Source of the DNA: Stigmatella aurantiaca DW4/3-1
GTDB taxonomy: Bacteria; Myxococcota; Myxococcia; Myxococcales; Myxococcaceae
Direction: 5' to 3'
Length of the DNA stretch: 64,000 bases
Assembly: GCF_000165485.1 (NCBI RefSeq)
Contig: NC_014623.1
Coordinates: 8,574,893 to 8,638,892 of the forward strand
A program made the translations under genes and the position numbers. This document shows, one piece after another, positions 1 through 10,200 of this stretch. Position 1 is the stretch's first letter, and the number at the start of each line of letters is the position of its first letter. The notes under the pieces are model-generated. The model saw nothing but the letters and a program-made list of their open reading frames with translations. It made no database searches and was not told the DNA's origin.

Positions 1-1957
1 TGCCGCCCGCCTCGTCGAAGAAGCGCTCGGCCACCACCGTGGTGTGGGTGGGCACCACGCCCAGCATCTTCTGCCCCAGCCGCAGGTAGCCCAGCAGCGC
101 ATCCACCGCGGGCGCGGACATGCGCAGTTCCTTCTGGAGGAAGAGGGCCGGGTTCTCATGCCGCAGCAACTCCTCGCGCAGCCGCCCCACCTGCAAGGAC
201 AGCTCGTCCGTGCGCCCCGGGGCCTCGCCGCGCCAGAAGGGCACGTTGGGCGGCGCGCCCTTGGCGTCCTCCACCTGCACCGTGCTGCCGATGACGCGCT
301 GGATGCGCCACGCCGTGGAGCCCAGGAGGAAGATGTCCCCGGGGGAGGACTCCACCGCGAAGTCCTCGTCGAGCTGCCCCACCACCTTGCCCTCGGGCTC
401 GGCGGTGACGGAGAAGGTGAAGGTGTCGGGGATGGCCCCGCCGTTGGTCAACGCGGTGATGCGCACCCCGCGGCGCGCCTTCAGCCGGTGGTTCACCCGG
501 TCCCGGTGCAGGTGCACCCCGCTGCGGCCCCGGCGCAGCGCCACCCCCTCGGAGAGCATCTCCAGCACCGTCTGGTACTCCTCCCAGGTGAGGTCCCGGT
601 AGGGGTGCGCGCGCTGGAAGATGGCGAACAGGGCCCGCTCATCCCACTCCTCGCAGGCGCACGCGGCGACAATCTGCTGCGCCAGCACATCGAGCGGCTT
701 CTCCGGCATGCGCACCGCGTCCAGGTCCCCCTCGCGCACGGCGTTGAGCAGCGCGGCGCACTCCATCAACTCGTCGCGCGTCATCGCGAAGAGGATGCCC
801 TTGGAGATGCCTCCTTTATAGTGGCCCGCGCGGCCCACCCGCTGGAGCAGCACGGAGATGGCGCGCGTGCTGCCCAGCTGCACCACCATGTCCACGTTGC
901 CCACGTCGATGCCCAGCTCCAGGGAGGCGGTGGCCACCATCGCCGAGAGCTGGCCCGACTTGAGCCGCTCCTCCGCCGAGAGGCGAATCTCGCGGGACAT
1001 GCTGCCATGGTGCGCCGCCACCTTGTCGTGGCCCAGCCGCTCGCCCAGGTCGTGCGCCACGCGCTCGGCCAGCCGCCGCGTGTTGACGAAGATGAGCGTG
1101 GTGCGGTGCTCGGAGGTGAGCTGCACCAACCGGTCGTAGACCTGGCCCCACATCTCGTGGGTGGCCAGCGAGCCCAGCTCCTCGTCCGGAATCTCGACCG
1201 TCAGTTCCCACGGCCGCAGGTGTCCCACCTCCACCCGCCGGCACTCCGCGAGCGTGGCGCCGGTGAGGAAGCGGGCGATCATGTCGAGCGGCTTCTGCGT
1301 GGCCGACAGGCCGATGAGCTGCGGGCGCACCTCGGTGAGGGCCTTGAGGCGCTCCATGGAGAGCGCGAAGTGGCTGCCCCGCTTGTCGCGCGCCAGCGCG
1401 TGGATTTCATCCACGATGACGGTGCGCACGGAGCGCAGCGTGCCCCGGGCCCGCTCGGCCGTGAGGTACAGGTAGATGGACTCCGGCGTGGTGATGAGGA
1501 TGTGCGGGGGATGGCGCAGCATCCGCGCCCGCTCGGAGGCGGAGGTGTCTCCGGTGCGGACCTGCACGCGCAATTCCTGAGGCCGGTAGCCCTCCGCGCG
1601 GGCGCGCGCCAGCAACTCCTCCAGCGGCTGGAGGAGGTTCTTCTGCACATCGTTGCCCAGCGCCTTGAGCGGCGACACGTACAGCACCTGGGTGCTGTCC
1701 GGCAGCGAGCCTTCCAGGGCCTGACGGAAGAGCTGATCCACTGCGGCCAGGAAGGCCGTGAGCGTCTTGCCGCTGCCGGTGGGCGCGGCGATGAGGACGT
1801 CGGCGCCGGTCTGAATCAGGGGCCAGCCTTCGACCTGGGGCCGGGAAGGCTCTCCCAAGCGCTCGGCGAACCAGCGCCGCACCACGGGGTGAAACGGCTC
1901 CAACGCCGGGTGTGCCGCCGGGGCGGCGAGAAAGTCGATGGAGATTTGAGGGGCCAT
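1..1957 (-). CDS. lhr: Lhr-type superfamily 2 DEAD/DEAH helicase (3' end outside window)
   Basis: ATP-dependent nucleic-acid helicase of the Lhr group, probably acting in DNA repair in the cytoplasm. The protein starts MAPQISIDFL at 1957 and runs off the left edge, so only the first ~652 residues are seen. In order it shows motif I TGSGKT (about residue 65), VSPLKAL, the motif II variant VDEIHAL, motif III GLSAT, then in the second RecA lobe VNTRR, LELGIDVG, and motif VI QRVGRAGH. The DEIH box and the spacing of these motifs are typical of Lhr rather than RecQ or RNA helicases. Full-length Lhr proteins are 900-1500 residues, so a substantial C-terminal part lies upstream of base 1. The DUF2378 gene precedes it on the same strand with an 87-bp gap. 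Confidence 0.9.
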   Translation of the reverse strand, partial: MAPQISIDFLAAPAAHPALEPFHPVVRRWFAERLGEPSRPQVEGWPLIQTGADVLIAAPTGSGKTLTAFLAAVDQLFRQALEGSLPDSTQVLYVSPLKALGNDVQKNLLQPLEELLARARAEGYRPQELRVQVRTGDTSASERARMLRHPPHILITTPESIYLYLTAERARGTLRSVRTVIVDEIHALARDKRGSHFALSMERLKALTEVRPQLIGLSATQKPLDMIARFLTGATLAECRRVEVGHLRPWELTVEIPDEELGSLATHEMWGQVYDRLVQLTSEHRTTLIFVNTRRLAERVAHDLGERLGHDKVAAHHGSMSREIRLSAEERLKSGQLSAMVATASLELGIDVGNVDMVVQLGSTRAISVLLQRVGRAGHYKGGISKGILFAMTRDELMECAALLNAVREGDLDAVRMPEKPLDVLAQQIVAACACEEWDERALFAIFQRAHPYRDLTWEEYQTVLEMLSEGVALRRGRSGVHLHRDRVNHRLKARRGVRITALTNGGAIPDTFTFSVTAEPEGKVVGQLDEDFAVESSPGDIFLLGSTAWRIQRVIGSTVQVEDAKGAPPNVPFWRGEAPGRTDELSLQVGRLREELLRHENPALFLQKELRMSAPAVDALLGYLRLGQKMLGVVPTHTTVVAERFFDEAGG

Positions 1958-2044
1958 GGCGCGCACAGGCCAGCCTGAACACAGGTGCAGGCCGCCGTCA
2001 ACGCACGGCGTGTGCCCCCTGGCCCCCCCTCCACGGCCCGCCGG

Positions 2045-2638
2045 TCACCCCACGGCGGCGTGCGGCGCGGAGGGAGGCCTCCGGGCGGCCTGGGCCCAGG
2101 AAATCCGGAAGGTGGCCGAGCAGTCCTCGAAGGCCACGGGCTCCACGCGGATGTCCTGGGCGCCCGCGCCCCGGAGCGTCTCTGTCAGGAAACCGGCGCT
2201 GAAGAACGGATTGTCCGCGGCCACGTCCTTCAGCCACAGCGTGGCGGAGCGGTCCTTCAGCTCGTCCACGCGCGCCGCGTTGAAGTTGTTGCCGGCCCGG
2301 AAGTTGTGAGAGATGCGCTCGATCGTGCCCCGGGGCCCCATCTGGGAGATGAGCGACATGCTCGCGCGGCCCACCGCCGTCTGCCGGTAGCCCTGCACGA
2401 AGTGCTCGCCCAGCGCGAAGTGCGCGGCCTCGGTGGAGTTGGAGGGGAACACGGCCACCGCCGCCACCCTCAGAAAGGTTCGCCACTGCTCCAACAGATA
2501 TGCAGGCCGCAGGGGCTCGGACAGGTCCAGCCCTGCTTCACGCAGCCGGCGGCGCTCCTCGCGCATGATGCGTGGCCCCAGAGACCTTACGAACAGGGCT
2601 TCGACGGACTGAGCAAAGACAAGCTTCTCGTTCGGCAT
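2045..2638 (-). CDS. DUF2378 family protein (myxobacteria-restricted)
   Basis: Protein of 197 residues starting MPNEKLVFAQSVEALFVR. It carries the characteristic opening of the DUF2378 / TIGR02265 family: a KLVFAQSVEALF block, REAGLDL, LRPAYLLEQW, and a C-terminal GNNFNA region. The family is expanded in myxobacteria, usually as many paralogues per genome, and has no established biochemical function. I chose the ATG at 2638 because an AAGGTGG ribosome site lies just upstream and family homology begins at this methionine. The frame is open for 49 more codons upstream, but that part looks non-coding. It is probably cytoplasmic, as there is no signal peptide. Function unknown. Confidence 0.8.
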   Translation of the reverse strand: MPNEKLVFAQSVEALFVRSLGPRIMREERRRLREAGLDLSEPLRPAYLLEQWRTFLRVAAVAVFPSNSTEAAHFALGEHFVQGYRQTAVGRASMSLISQMGPRGTIERISHNFRAGNNFNAARVDELKDRSATLWLKDVAADNPFFSAGFLTETLRGAGAQDIRVEPVAFEDCSATFRISWAQAARRPPSAPHAAVG

Positions 2639-2815
2639 GCCCACCACCTTGGCAGGTCTTGGCAATCCGACGCGAGTCGGCCTGCCCTCCATCCGTTCGC
2701 TGGTGGAAGCTTGGGGGCCGCGGTCCATCCTGGAAAAAACAGTCTCCTGGCTGAGACGTCCTGTGACACGCTCCGTGACACCCATGATTCAAGCGCGAGA
2801 CACAAGGAGGGCCGC

Positions 2816-3118
2816 GTGGCTTTGAACCTCAAGAAGGCGGTGGGAAGCCGTTGGGTTCTGGGATTCCTGCTGCTGGGAGCGCCCGCATGCGGGACCGAGG
2901 AGCCACAGGAAGCGGTGGCCCCCCTGGACCCGGAGCCCGCGGCGCAGGCACGCATCCCTCCGCCCCAGCCCTACTGCTGGAACCTCGACAACACCGCCTG
3001 CACCTTCGTGGGCTCGACCCTGAGCTGTACAGATGGAAGCTTCACCAACTACGTGTGTACCTGCCGGCTGAACCCGGCGACCCACGCGCAGACCTGGGAC
3101 TGCCCCGAGGTTCGCTGA
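2816..3118 (+). CDS. Small putative lipoprotein
   Basis: A 100-residue protein from a GTG start with a strong AAGGAGG site (2804-2810) five bases upstream. The N-terminus has basic residues, a hydrophobic stretch (VLGFLLLGAP) and a cysteine at about residue 25 in the context GAPAC, consistent with signal peptidase II processing though not a perfect lipobox. The mature part is rich in proline, then has a C-terminal domain with five or six cysteines (CWN, ACTF, SCTD, VCTC, DCPE) likely to form disulphides outside the cytoplasm. The stop is nine bases before the cysteine-synthase-like gene, so the two are probably co-transcribed. No known family recognised. Confidence 0.7.
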   Translation: MALNLKKAVGSRWVLGFLLLGAPACGTEEPQEAVAPLDPEPAAQARIPPPQPYCWNLDNTACTFVGSTLSCTDGSFTNYVCTCRLNPATHAQTWDCPEVR

Positions 3119-3127
3119 AGGCCCACC

Positions 3128-4084
3128 ATGCCCCCTCGTTTGCCCTGCCGCCCCCTGCCCGCCGACGGCCGTTTCCTCCAGGCCATGGGCCCCACCCCGC
3201 TGGTGCCGGTCCGGCTGCGCGAGGAGTACCCCACGCTCTGGTGCAAGCTGGAGTTCCTCAACGCGAGCGGCTCCACGAAGGACCGCATCGCCCGCTACAT
3301 GTTGGAGAAGGCGTGGCGGATGGGCGAGCTGAGCCCCGGCGGCGAGGTGGTGGAGGCTTCCAGTGGCTCGACGAGCATCGCGCTGGCGCTGGCCTCGGCG
3401 CAGATGGGGGTGAAGTTCACCGCGGTCATGCCCGAGGGCGTCACCGGCGAGCGCGTGCTCACCATCCGGGCCTACGGCGGCAACGTGGTGCTCACCCCGC
3501 GCGGCGAGGGCATCCGGGGCGCCATCGCCCGGGCGGAGGAGCTGGCGCGCGAGCGGGGCGCCTTCGCGCCGCGCCAGTTCGAGAACCCGGACAATGCCGA
3601 GGCGCACCGGGTGTGGACGGGCCAGGAGATCCTCTCCCAGATTCCGGGAGGGCTGGTGCACGGCGTGGTGAGCGGGGTGGGCACGGGCGGCACCGTGGTG
3701 GGGCTGTACCAAGCCTTCGCGGAGGCGGGCTGTCCGGTGACACCCTTCGTGGCCCGGCCCATCTCCAGCCTGGGCACCGACATCGAGTGCTGTAGCTTCA
3801 GCTCGCGGGTGCCCGGCGTGGTGGACGGCCTGTCGCGGCTCTACCGGGAGCCGGACCTGCCGGGGCTGGTGGAGCTGAACATCTCGGACGAGGTGGCCAT
3901 GAACACCGCGCGCGCCCTCATCCAGCGAGGCTTTCCGGTGGGGCCCTCGTCGGGGCTCAACTACGCGGCGGCGGTGGAGGCGGCGAAGCGGCTGGGCCCC
4001 GGCGCCCAGGTGGTGACGGTGTTCCCGGACCGCATGGAGCGCTACTTCTCCACCGAGCTTCTCCAGCCGAAAGAGCCCGCGTAG
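3128..4084 (+). CDS. Cysteine synthase family PLP-dependent enzyme
   Basis: Fold-type II PLP enzyme of 318 residues, the usual length for O-acetylserine sulfhydrylase-type enzymes. Visible hallmarks are the PLP-lysine context SGSTKDR near residue 53, an SSGSTS substrate loop in place of the common TSGNTG, the phosphate-cradle GTGGT near residue 187, and PSSGLN near residue 275 (equivalent to SSGAN). This points to beta-replacement chemistry on serine or cysteine derivatives. The altered loop makes the exact substrate uncertain: CysK, CysM, cystathionine beta-synthase-like or a cysteine desulfhydrase are all possible. The start follows a GAAGG site. The stop is six bases from the convergent Rieske gene's stop. 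Confidence 0.85.
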   Translation: MPPRLPCRPLPADGRFLQAMGPTPLVPVRLREEYPTLWCKLEFLNASGSTKDRIARYMLEKAWRMGELSPGGEVVEASSGSTSIALALASAQMGVKFTAVMPEGVTGERVLTIRAYGGNVVLTPRGEGIRGAIARAEELARERGAFAPRQFENPDNAEAHRVWTGQEILSQIPGGLVHGVVSGVGTGGTVVGLYQAFAEAGCPVTPFVARPISSLGTDIECCSFSSRVPGVVDGLSRLYREPDLPGLVELNISDEVAMNTARALIQRGFPVGPSSGLNYAAAVEAAKRLGPGAQVVTVFPDRMERYFSTELLQPKEPA

Positions 4085-4090
4085 CGCCGC

Positions 4091-5173
4091 TCACACGAGC
4101 ATCTTCAGCCGCGTCTCCTGCACGGCCTCCAGCGCGGGCGCGCTCTTCTCCCGCTCCGCGGTGCGCAGGAGCCGGAGGATGGCGGGGCCGAGCACATCCA
4201 GCTCGGTGGAGACATACATCTCCGTGCCGAACCGGTGGATGGAGTCCGTCTGCTGCTTCAGGATGCGCGAGTCCTGCGAGAAGATGTGCAGCGCCACGGG
4301 GGTGAGGAACGGCTTCACCAGCCAGTGGGGGATGGGCAGCCGGAACGTCACCACCGCGTAGATGAGCGTGTCCCAGTCCGACACCGGCGTCATCGCGGAG
4401 CTCACCATCAGGTGGCTCTCCTGGCCGATGCGGTACTCCACCTGGGCGATGGACGGCATCAAGAAGCGGTCGAAGTGCTGCACCACCCCACCGCCCGGGG
4501 CGAGCACCCGGCCCACCAGCCCCTTCGGGCGCGGTTCGCCGATGTACTCGGCCTCCACGCGGTCCGGGCCCCTTCGCACCACCACCTCGATTTCGTTGCT
4601 CTTCTTCGCGGTGCGGAACAACCCTCCGTGGAGAAACGCGGTGTGCGGCACATCCAGCGTGTTCTCCAGCGCGGCATGCAGCGAGCCCGGGGCGCGCACC
4701 ACGCGGCGCACGGAGCTGTAGCCGGGCGCATCCAGCAGCGGAAAGCGGTAGGGCTCCGAGGTGGGCTCCACGCCGGGCGTCGAGTACACCCACACGAACC
4801 CGTCCTGCTCGCGCGTGGCGTACGAGGCAGCACAGCGGGCCTTGGCGCGCGTCTCCCCCGTCAGCCCGGGAATGGCGCGGCACTCCCCGGCCGCGTCGAA
4901 GCGCCACCCGTGGTAGCCACACTGGAGCTGGCCTTCGACGACACGCCCCAGGGACAGCGGCACGTTGCGGTGGGGGCAGCGATCCAGCAGCGCCGCGGGC
5001 CGCCCGCCGTCTCCTCGGAACAGCACCAGCGGGGTGCCCTGAAGGGTGCGCATGAGCGGCTTGCCACCCAACTCGCCCGAGGCGCAGAGGATGAACCAGC
5101 AGTTCGGCAGCCGGACCACCGAAATATTTCCGGCCGGCGCGCCTGGCGCCCGCGCCTCGTCACGAGGACTCAT
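4091..5173 (-). CDS. Rieske [2Fe-2S] non-haem iron oxygenase, terminal oxygenase subunit
   Basis: A 360-residue protein starting MSPRDEAR. The N-terminal Rieske domain has both cluster motifs: CPHRN near residue 67 and CGYHGW near residue 87. The catalytic domain has an ENTLDVPHTAFLH stretch that supplies the usual Asp and two His ligands of the mononuclear iron. Family members of this length (vanillate demethylase / pheophorbide oxygenase-like) hydroxylate or demethylate ring compounds and need a separate reductase, which is not seen nearby. The substrate cannot be told from sequence. The gene runs convergently against the cysteine-synthase-like gene. The start at 5173 was chosen because Rieske homology begins shortly after it. 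Confidence 0.88.
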   Translation of the reverse strand: MSPRDEARAPGAPAGNISVVRLPNCWFILCASGELGGKPLMRTLQGTPLVLFRGDGGRPAALLDRCPHRNVPLSLGRVVEGQLQCGYHGWRFDAAGECRAIPGLTGETRAKARCAASYATREQDGFVWVYSTPGVEPTSEPYRFPLLDAPGYSSVRRVVRAPGSLHAALENTLDVPHTAFLHGGLFRTAKKSNEIEVVVRRGPDRVEAEYIGEPRPKGLVGRVLAPGGGVVQHFDRFLMPSIAQVEYRIGQESHLMVSSAMTPVSDWDTLIYAVVTFRLPIPHWLVKPFLTPVALHIFSQDSRILKQQTDSIHRFGTEMYVSTELDVLGPAILRLLRTAEREKSAPALEAVQETRLKMLV

Positions 5174-5311
5174 GCTCCAGAGTCTATCGATGCAGGCACC
5201 GGTGGCGCCACGCTCCTGGCCGCAGAGCGGGCAGCCTGTCTGCCGGGCCAGACACGGTTTGGGGTGGTGCACACCTTCGGACCAGCAGCGGACCTTTACA
5301 GGAGACAGACC

Positions 5312-5548
5312 ATGGTCGACGCCAAGCAGGTGCAGCCCAAGATGCCGGTGATTTGCTCCAACAATGTCCCCTTTGCCCGGGTGGACCACATGGATGGCAG
5401 CGACACCATCAAGCTCGCCCGCGATGAGAACGGTGAGCACCACTACATCCCCCTGTCCTGGGTGCAATCGGTGGACGATGCGGGCATCCACCTCGACCGC
5501 CCCGGCAAGGAAGCCATGAAGCAGTGGTCCACCGAACCCCTGCACTGA
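5312..5548 (+). CDS. DUF2171 domain protein
   Basis: A 78-residue cytoplasmic protein starting MVDAKQVQPKMPV, preceded by a CAGGAGA ribosome site. It matches the small DUF2171 fold, a PRC-barrel-like domain with the pattern MPVxxSxxxxFARVDHMDG, then IKLARDENGEHHYIPLSWV and a closing stretch with HLDRPG. These proteins are often stress-associated in proteobacteria, but no activity is known. It lies divergent to the Rieske oxygenase with about 138 bp between starts, so they may share a regulatory region. Function unknown. Confidence 0.75.
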   Translation: MVDAKQVQPKMPVICSNNVPFARVDHMDGSDTIKLARDENGEHHYIPLSWVQSVDDAGIHLDRPGKEAMKQWSTEPLH

Positions 5549-5607
5549 GCCTCCCCGGCGACGGGACCTGGGGTAAATGAAATCCGAGAGGGCTTGTCTT
5601 TCATGAT

Positions 5608-5632
5608 TTTCGTGTTACAAATAAACACGAAA
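5608..5632. promoter_or_regulatory. Inverted repeat upstream of the xylanase gene
   Basis: TTTCGTGTT (5608-5616), a 7-base AT-rich spacer, and AACACGAAA (5624-5632) form a perfect 9-bp dyad. It lies in a locally AT-rich stretch 50-74 bases before the xylanase ATG and about 60 bases after the DUF2171 stop. No T-run follows, so an operator for a transcription factor fits better than an intrinsic terminator. The factor is unknown. Confidence 0.5.
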
Positions 5633-5681
5633 GATCTGCCCTGGCTGTACCGACTGCCGCTCTCGGCCCCCGGAGGTCCCG

Positions 5682-7187
5682 ATGTCCCGCCCCCTGCCCC
5701 TGCTCGTCACGCTCTGCCTTGCGGCCTGCGGAGGGCCCGAGGGTCTCCCGGACACGGCCTTCCCGGACACGGTGGGCGTGAGCCCCGCGGAAGCGGTGGC
5801 GGTGGGGGGAGGGCTCAAGACGCTGGCCGCCACCCATGGCATCACCTTTGGAGGGGTGGCCAAGCGCTCGGCGATCGACAACGACGCCGCCTTCCGGACC
5901 ACGTTGACGCGCGAGTTCAACCTGGTCACCCCCGAGAACGAGCTGAAGATGAAGTTCATCCAGCCCAACCGGAAGGACGAGTTCCTCTGGGGGGACGCCG
6001 ATGCGCTGGTGAACTACGCCAGGAGCAACGGCCTGGCCCTGCATGGCCACACCCTCGTCTGGTACAAGGTTCCCACCTGGGTCGAGAGCACCGCGCTCAG
6101 CGAGCGCGAGGCGGTGATGAAGAACTTCATCACCACGGTGGCCACCCGCTACAAGGGCAAGGTCTGGGCGTGGGATGTGGTCAACGAGGTCTTCAACGAC
6201 GATGGCTCGTACCGCAACTCCGTCTGGTACCAGGCCATGGGCACGGGCTTCATCGACAAGGCGTTCTGGACGGCGCGCACCGCGGACCCGGCCGCCAAGC
6301 TCGTCTACAACGACTATGGCATCGAGACCATCAACGCCAAGTCGAACGCCGTCTACGCGATGATCCAGGGCTTGATCGCCAAGGGCGTGCCCTTCGATGG
6401 GCTCGCCTTCCAGATGCACATCAAGCAGAAGGGCATCGACTACCAGAGCTTCGCGGACAACATGCGGCGCTTCGCGGCGCTGGGCATCCAGCTCTACGTC
6501 AGCGAGATGGACGTCGCGACCAACAGCCACCCGGCCACCCCGGCGGACCTGACGGCCCAGGCGGACGTCTACTGGAACATCCTCGACCGGGTGCTCCAGC
6601 AGCCCGCCGTCAAGGCGTTCCAGCTCTGGGGGGTGACCGACAAGTACACCTGGCTGCCGGAGAACGACCCCCTCATCTTCGACGCGGCCTACAACGCGAA
6701 GCCCGCCTACGCGGCGCTGGAGCACCGGCTCCAGACCGGAGGCTTCTCGGGCCGCTACACGCTGGTGAACAAGCGGACCGGCAAGGCCCTGCACGTGGCC
6801 GGCAGCGCGCAGACCAACGCGGCCGCGGTGGTGCAGTACGAGCTTCACGAGGACTGGGCCGCCCAGCAGTGGAGCTTCAACTACGTGGGAGGCCGCTCCT
6901 ACCAGGTCCTCAACCACCACAGCGCGCTGGCGCTGAAGGTCAAGGATGGCTCCACCTTGGAAGGGGCGCTGCTCGAGCAGTACACCCCCGATGTGTCGAT
7001 GGACAGCGAGCAGTGGGAGCTCATCTCCGCGGGCAACGGCTACCATGCCCTGCGCAACAAGCGCAGCCAGCGCCTGCTGGTGGCCTTCCCCGGGGACAAC
7101 AACACCCCGGTCCACCAGTACAGCCCCTACGTGCCCACGGCGGAGTTCACCGACAGCCAGCTCTGGACCCTGCGCCGCGTGCCGTGA
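5682..7187 (+). CDS. Endo-1,4-beta-xylanase, GH10, with C-terminal ricin-type lectin domain (lipoprotein)
   Basis: Secreted plant-polymer-degrading enzyme of 501 residues. The N-terminus (MSRPLPLLVTLCLAAC) is a lipoprotein signal with Cys16 as the likely lipidation site. Residues ~45-350 are a GH10 barrel: GHTLVW, then WAWDVVNEVFND with acid/base Glu169, and LYVSEMDV with nucleophile Glu275. Residues ~360-501 hold a beta-trefoil ricin-like lectin with QQWSF, SEQWEL and SQLWTL repeats, likely a carbohydrate-binding module. The enzyme hydrolyses internal beta-1,4-xylose linkages of xylan. The ATG follows GGAGG at five bases. A 9-bp dyad upstream may regulate it. Surface anchoring would keep the released sugars near the cell. 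Confidence 0.93.
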   Translation: MSRPLPLLVTLCLAACGGPEGLPDTAFPDTVGVSPAEAVAVGGGLKTLAATHGITFGGVAKRSAIDNDAAFRTTLTREFNLVTPENELKMKFIQPNRKDEFLWGDADALVNYARSNGLALHGHTLVWYKVPTWVESTALSEREAVMKNFITTVATRYKGKVWAWDVVNEVFNDDGSYRNSVWYQAMGTGFIDKAFWTARTADPAAKLVYNDYGIETINAKSNAVYAMIQGLIAKGVPFDGLAFQMHIKQKGIDYQSFADNMRRFAALGIQLYVSEMDVATNSHPATPADLTAQADVYWNILDRVLQQPAVKAFQLWGVTDKYTWLPENDPLIFDAAYNAKPAYAALEHRLQTGGFSGRYTLVNKRTGKALHVAGSAQTNAAAVVQYELHEDWAAQQWSFNYVGGRSYQVLNHHSALALKVKDGSTLEGALLEQYTPDVSMDSEQWELISAGNGYHALRNKRSQRLLVAFPGDNNTPVHQYSPYVPTAEFTDSQLWTLRRVP

Positions 7188-7220
7188 ACCGGCGGGCCCG
7201 ACAGGGCGCGGGGCAGCCCT

Positions 7221-10200
7221 TCACCGGGAGGCCTCCACCTGCTCCAGCGCCCGCTGAAGCTGGGACAGCGCATAGGGCTTGGCCAGCACCACCACACCCG
7301 CGATGCGCGCGCCCCCATCCTCGAGCACCGCGCTCCCATGCCCCGAGGCGATGATGATGCGCAGCCCCGCCCGCCGCCGCACCGCCTCGCGCGCCAGCTC
7401 CACCCCGGACATCCCCGGCAGCGTCACATCCGTGAACAGCACATCGAAGGCGTCCGCCACCAGCGCCCCCCGCGCCTCCTCGGCGCTCTCCACCGCCAGC
7501 ACGTCGTGGCCCAGGAAGCTCAGCAGCTCGCTCGCCGAGGCGCGGATGTCCTCATCGTCCTCCACCAGCAGCACGCGCAGCCGCCGCGGCTTGTCCAGGC
7601 CATGGGCCCGCTCGGGCCGGAAAGGCTCCCGCTCCACCCGCGGGGACTGGGCCGCCAGCCGCTGCCGGACGTTGAGCAGACCGCGCACCTTGCGCGCCAG
7701 GTCCTCGCGCCGGTAGGGCTTGCTCAGCAGGTGGACGCCCGGGTCGAGCCGCCCCCCGTGCACAATCGCGTTCTCCGAGTAGCCCGAGGTGAAGAGCACC
7801 TCGAGGTCCGGCAGCAGGGCCTTGGCCTCCCGTGCCATGTCGGGGCTGCGCAGCGGGCCGGGCATCACCACGTCGGTGAGCAGCAAGTCCACGTGTACAC
7901 CGCTCTGGACGATGGCCAGCGCGCTCTGCGCATCGACGGCCTTGAGGATGCGGTAGCCCAGCTCGCTCAGCATCTCCACCACGGTGGCCCGCACCGCGGC
8001 GTCATCCTCCACCACCAGGATGGTCTCGGAGCCCCCCTCGATGGGCCCTTCCACGGTTTCGGGGCGGTGCGTCTCGGACAGGAACGCACGGGGCAGGTAG
8101 ACCTTCACGCACGTGCCATGTCCCAGCTCGCTGTAGATCTTCACGTGGCCGCCGCTCTGCTTGACGAAGCCGTACACCATGCTCAGGCCCAGGCCCGTGC
8201 CGCGACCCTCGGACTTGGTGGTGAAGAAGGGCTCGAAGGCCCGCGCCACCACCTCGGGCGGCATGCCGCTGCCCGTGTCGGAGACCGCCAGCATCACGTA
8301 CTCACCGGGGACCGCCTCGGGGTGGAGCTGGGCATAGCGCTCATCGAGCATGGCGTTGCTGGCCTCGATCGTCAGCCGCCCATGGCCCGTCATGGCGTCC
8401 CGGGCGTTGATGGCCAGGTTGAGGATGACGTTCTCGAGCTGGTTGGGGTCCGCGAACGTGTTCCACAGGCCCCCCGTCACGACGGTCTCCACCTCGATGT
8501 CCTCCCCCAGCGAGCGGCGCAGCAGATCATCCATGCCGCGCACCAGCCGCCCCAGGTGCAGGGCCACTGGCTGCAACGGCTGCCGGCGTGAGAACGCGAG
8601 CAGTTGGGAGGCAAGCTTGGCCCCGCGCTCGACGGCCCCCAGGGCGGTCTGCACCCGGCGCAGGGCCCGCTCGTGGGTGGCCACGTCACGCTCCAGCAGT
8701 TGGAGGTTGCCGCCAATGATTTGCAGCAGGTTGTTGAAGTCGTGCGCCACGCCGCCCGTGAGGTTGCCCACGGCCTCCATCTTCTGGGCCTGCCGCAGCT
8801 GCTCTTCGATCTGACGCTGCTCGGTGATGTCGCGCGCGACGGCGTAGAGCAGCCCGTCCTCGGGCACGGGCACCGCCATCCAGGACAGCAAGCGGTAGGA
8901 GCCGTTCTTGTGGCGCATGGAGTTCTCGAAGGCCACCGTCCGGTGGCCCTCGGCCAGGCGCGCCACCTCGGCCCGCGTCCTCGCATGGTCCGCCGGGTGC
9001 TCGATCCACGTGGTGGTCTTCCCCAGCAGCTCTTCTTGCGTCCACCCGAGGATCGCCGTCCACGCCGGGTTCGCACTGATGAACCGGCCTTCCATGTCCG
9101 ACACCATCTGCAAGTCCTGGGAGACGTTCCAGATGCGGTCCCGCTCGCGCGTCCGCTGCGCCACGCGCTGTTCGAGCGTCTCGTTGGCCCGCCGCAGATC
9201 CGCCATCACCCTCACGCGCTCGCTGGCCACCCAGATGCGGTCCGCGACCGTGTTCATGAAGTGGATCTCGTCCTGCGACCAGGGGCGAACCTCCCGGTGG
9301 TGCAGGAACAGGAGGGCCACGAGGCGCCCCTGCTCGCACAGCGGCACGTCGAGCAGCGCCCGGACGCCGTAGGTCCGCAGGTGCGCCACCTGCCCAGCGG
9401 TCCTCGGATCGGCCTCCACGTCCGGGATGACGACGGGCTCGCCCCGCTTGAGGTTCTCGAAGTAGGTGCCATGGTCCGCGAACCGGTGGGTGCCCACCAC
9501 ACGGATGACGTCCGGCCCGGACACCCAGTCCCGCTCGACCTCGACGAGCCCCTGCGACACGTCGACCCGGCCATACCCCGCGCGCAGGACGCCGAAGTGG
9601 CGCCCGACCCGCTCCATGGCCTCCCCGGCGATGTCCGCCGTGCTGTCGAGCGACCTCAGCCGCTCGCCGATCTCGGCCAGGACCGCCTGGCGAAGCTCTG
9701 CCCGCTTCCGCTCATCGATGTTGAGCAGCACCCCCGGGAAGCGGAGCGGCTTGCCCTCCGTGTCGCGCTCGCAGTGGCCGTTCGCCTCCAACCAGAGGTA
9801 GGAGCCATCGAACTGCCGGGCGCGCAGCTCGGCGCGCAACGGCTTGCCCTGCTCCAGCGTCTGGAGGACGAGCGCCTCGACGCGAGGGTAATCCTCGGGG
9901 TGAATGGAGGCCGCAAGCACCTCGGGCGTCACCTCCTGGGAGACCGACTCGGACGCGAGCCCGAAGGACCTCGAGAAGCGCTCATCGACGGTGATCCGGA
10001 CGGCGGGGATGTCCCAAACCCAGGTGCCGAGCACGGCCCCCGCGTTCAGCGCGAGCTGGATGCGCTCATTGGCCGCGCGGAGCGCGTCCTCGGCGTGCCG
10101 GCGCTCGGTCACGTCCTGCACGACGCCAATGAGCCGGACGGCCCGGCCCTGCGCATCCCGGACGAACTCCGCGCGCCGGGAGATCCACCGCAGCTCGCCC

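Noticed and set aside
44-1978. Long open frame on the plus strand (644 codons) opposite the helicase
   Set aside because: Arg/Gln/His/Gly-rich composition without motifs; it is the antisense of the Lhr-type helicase, whose motifs are all on the minus strand.
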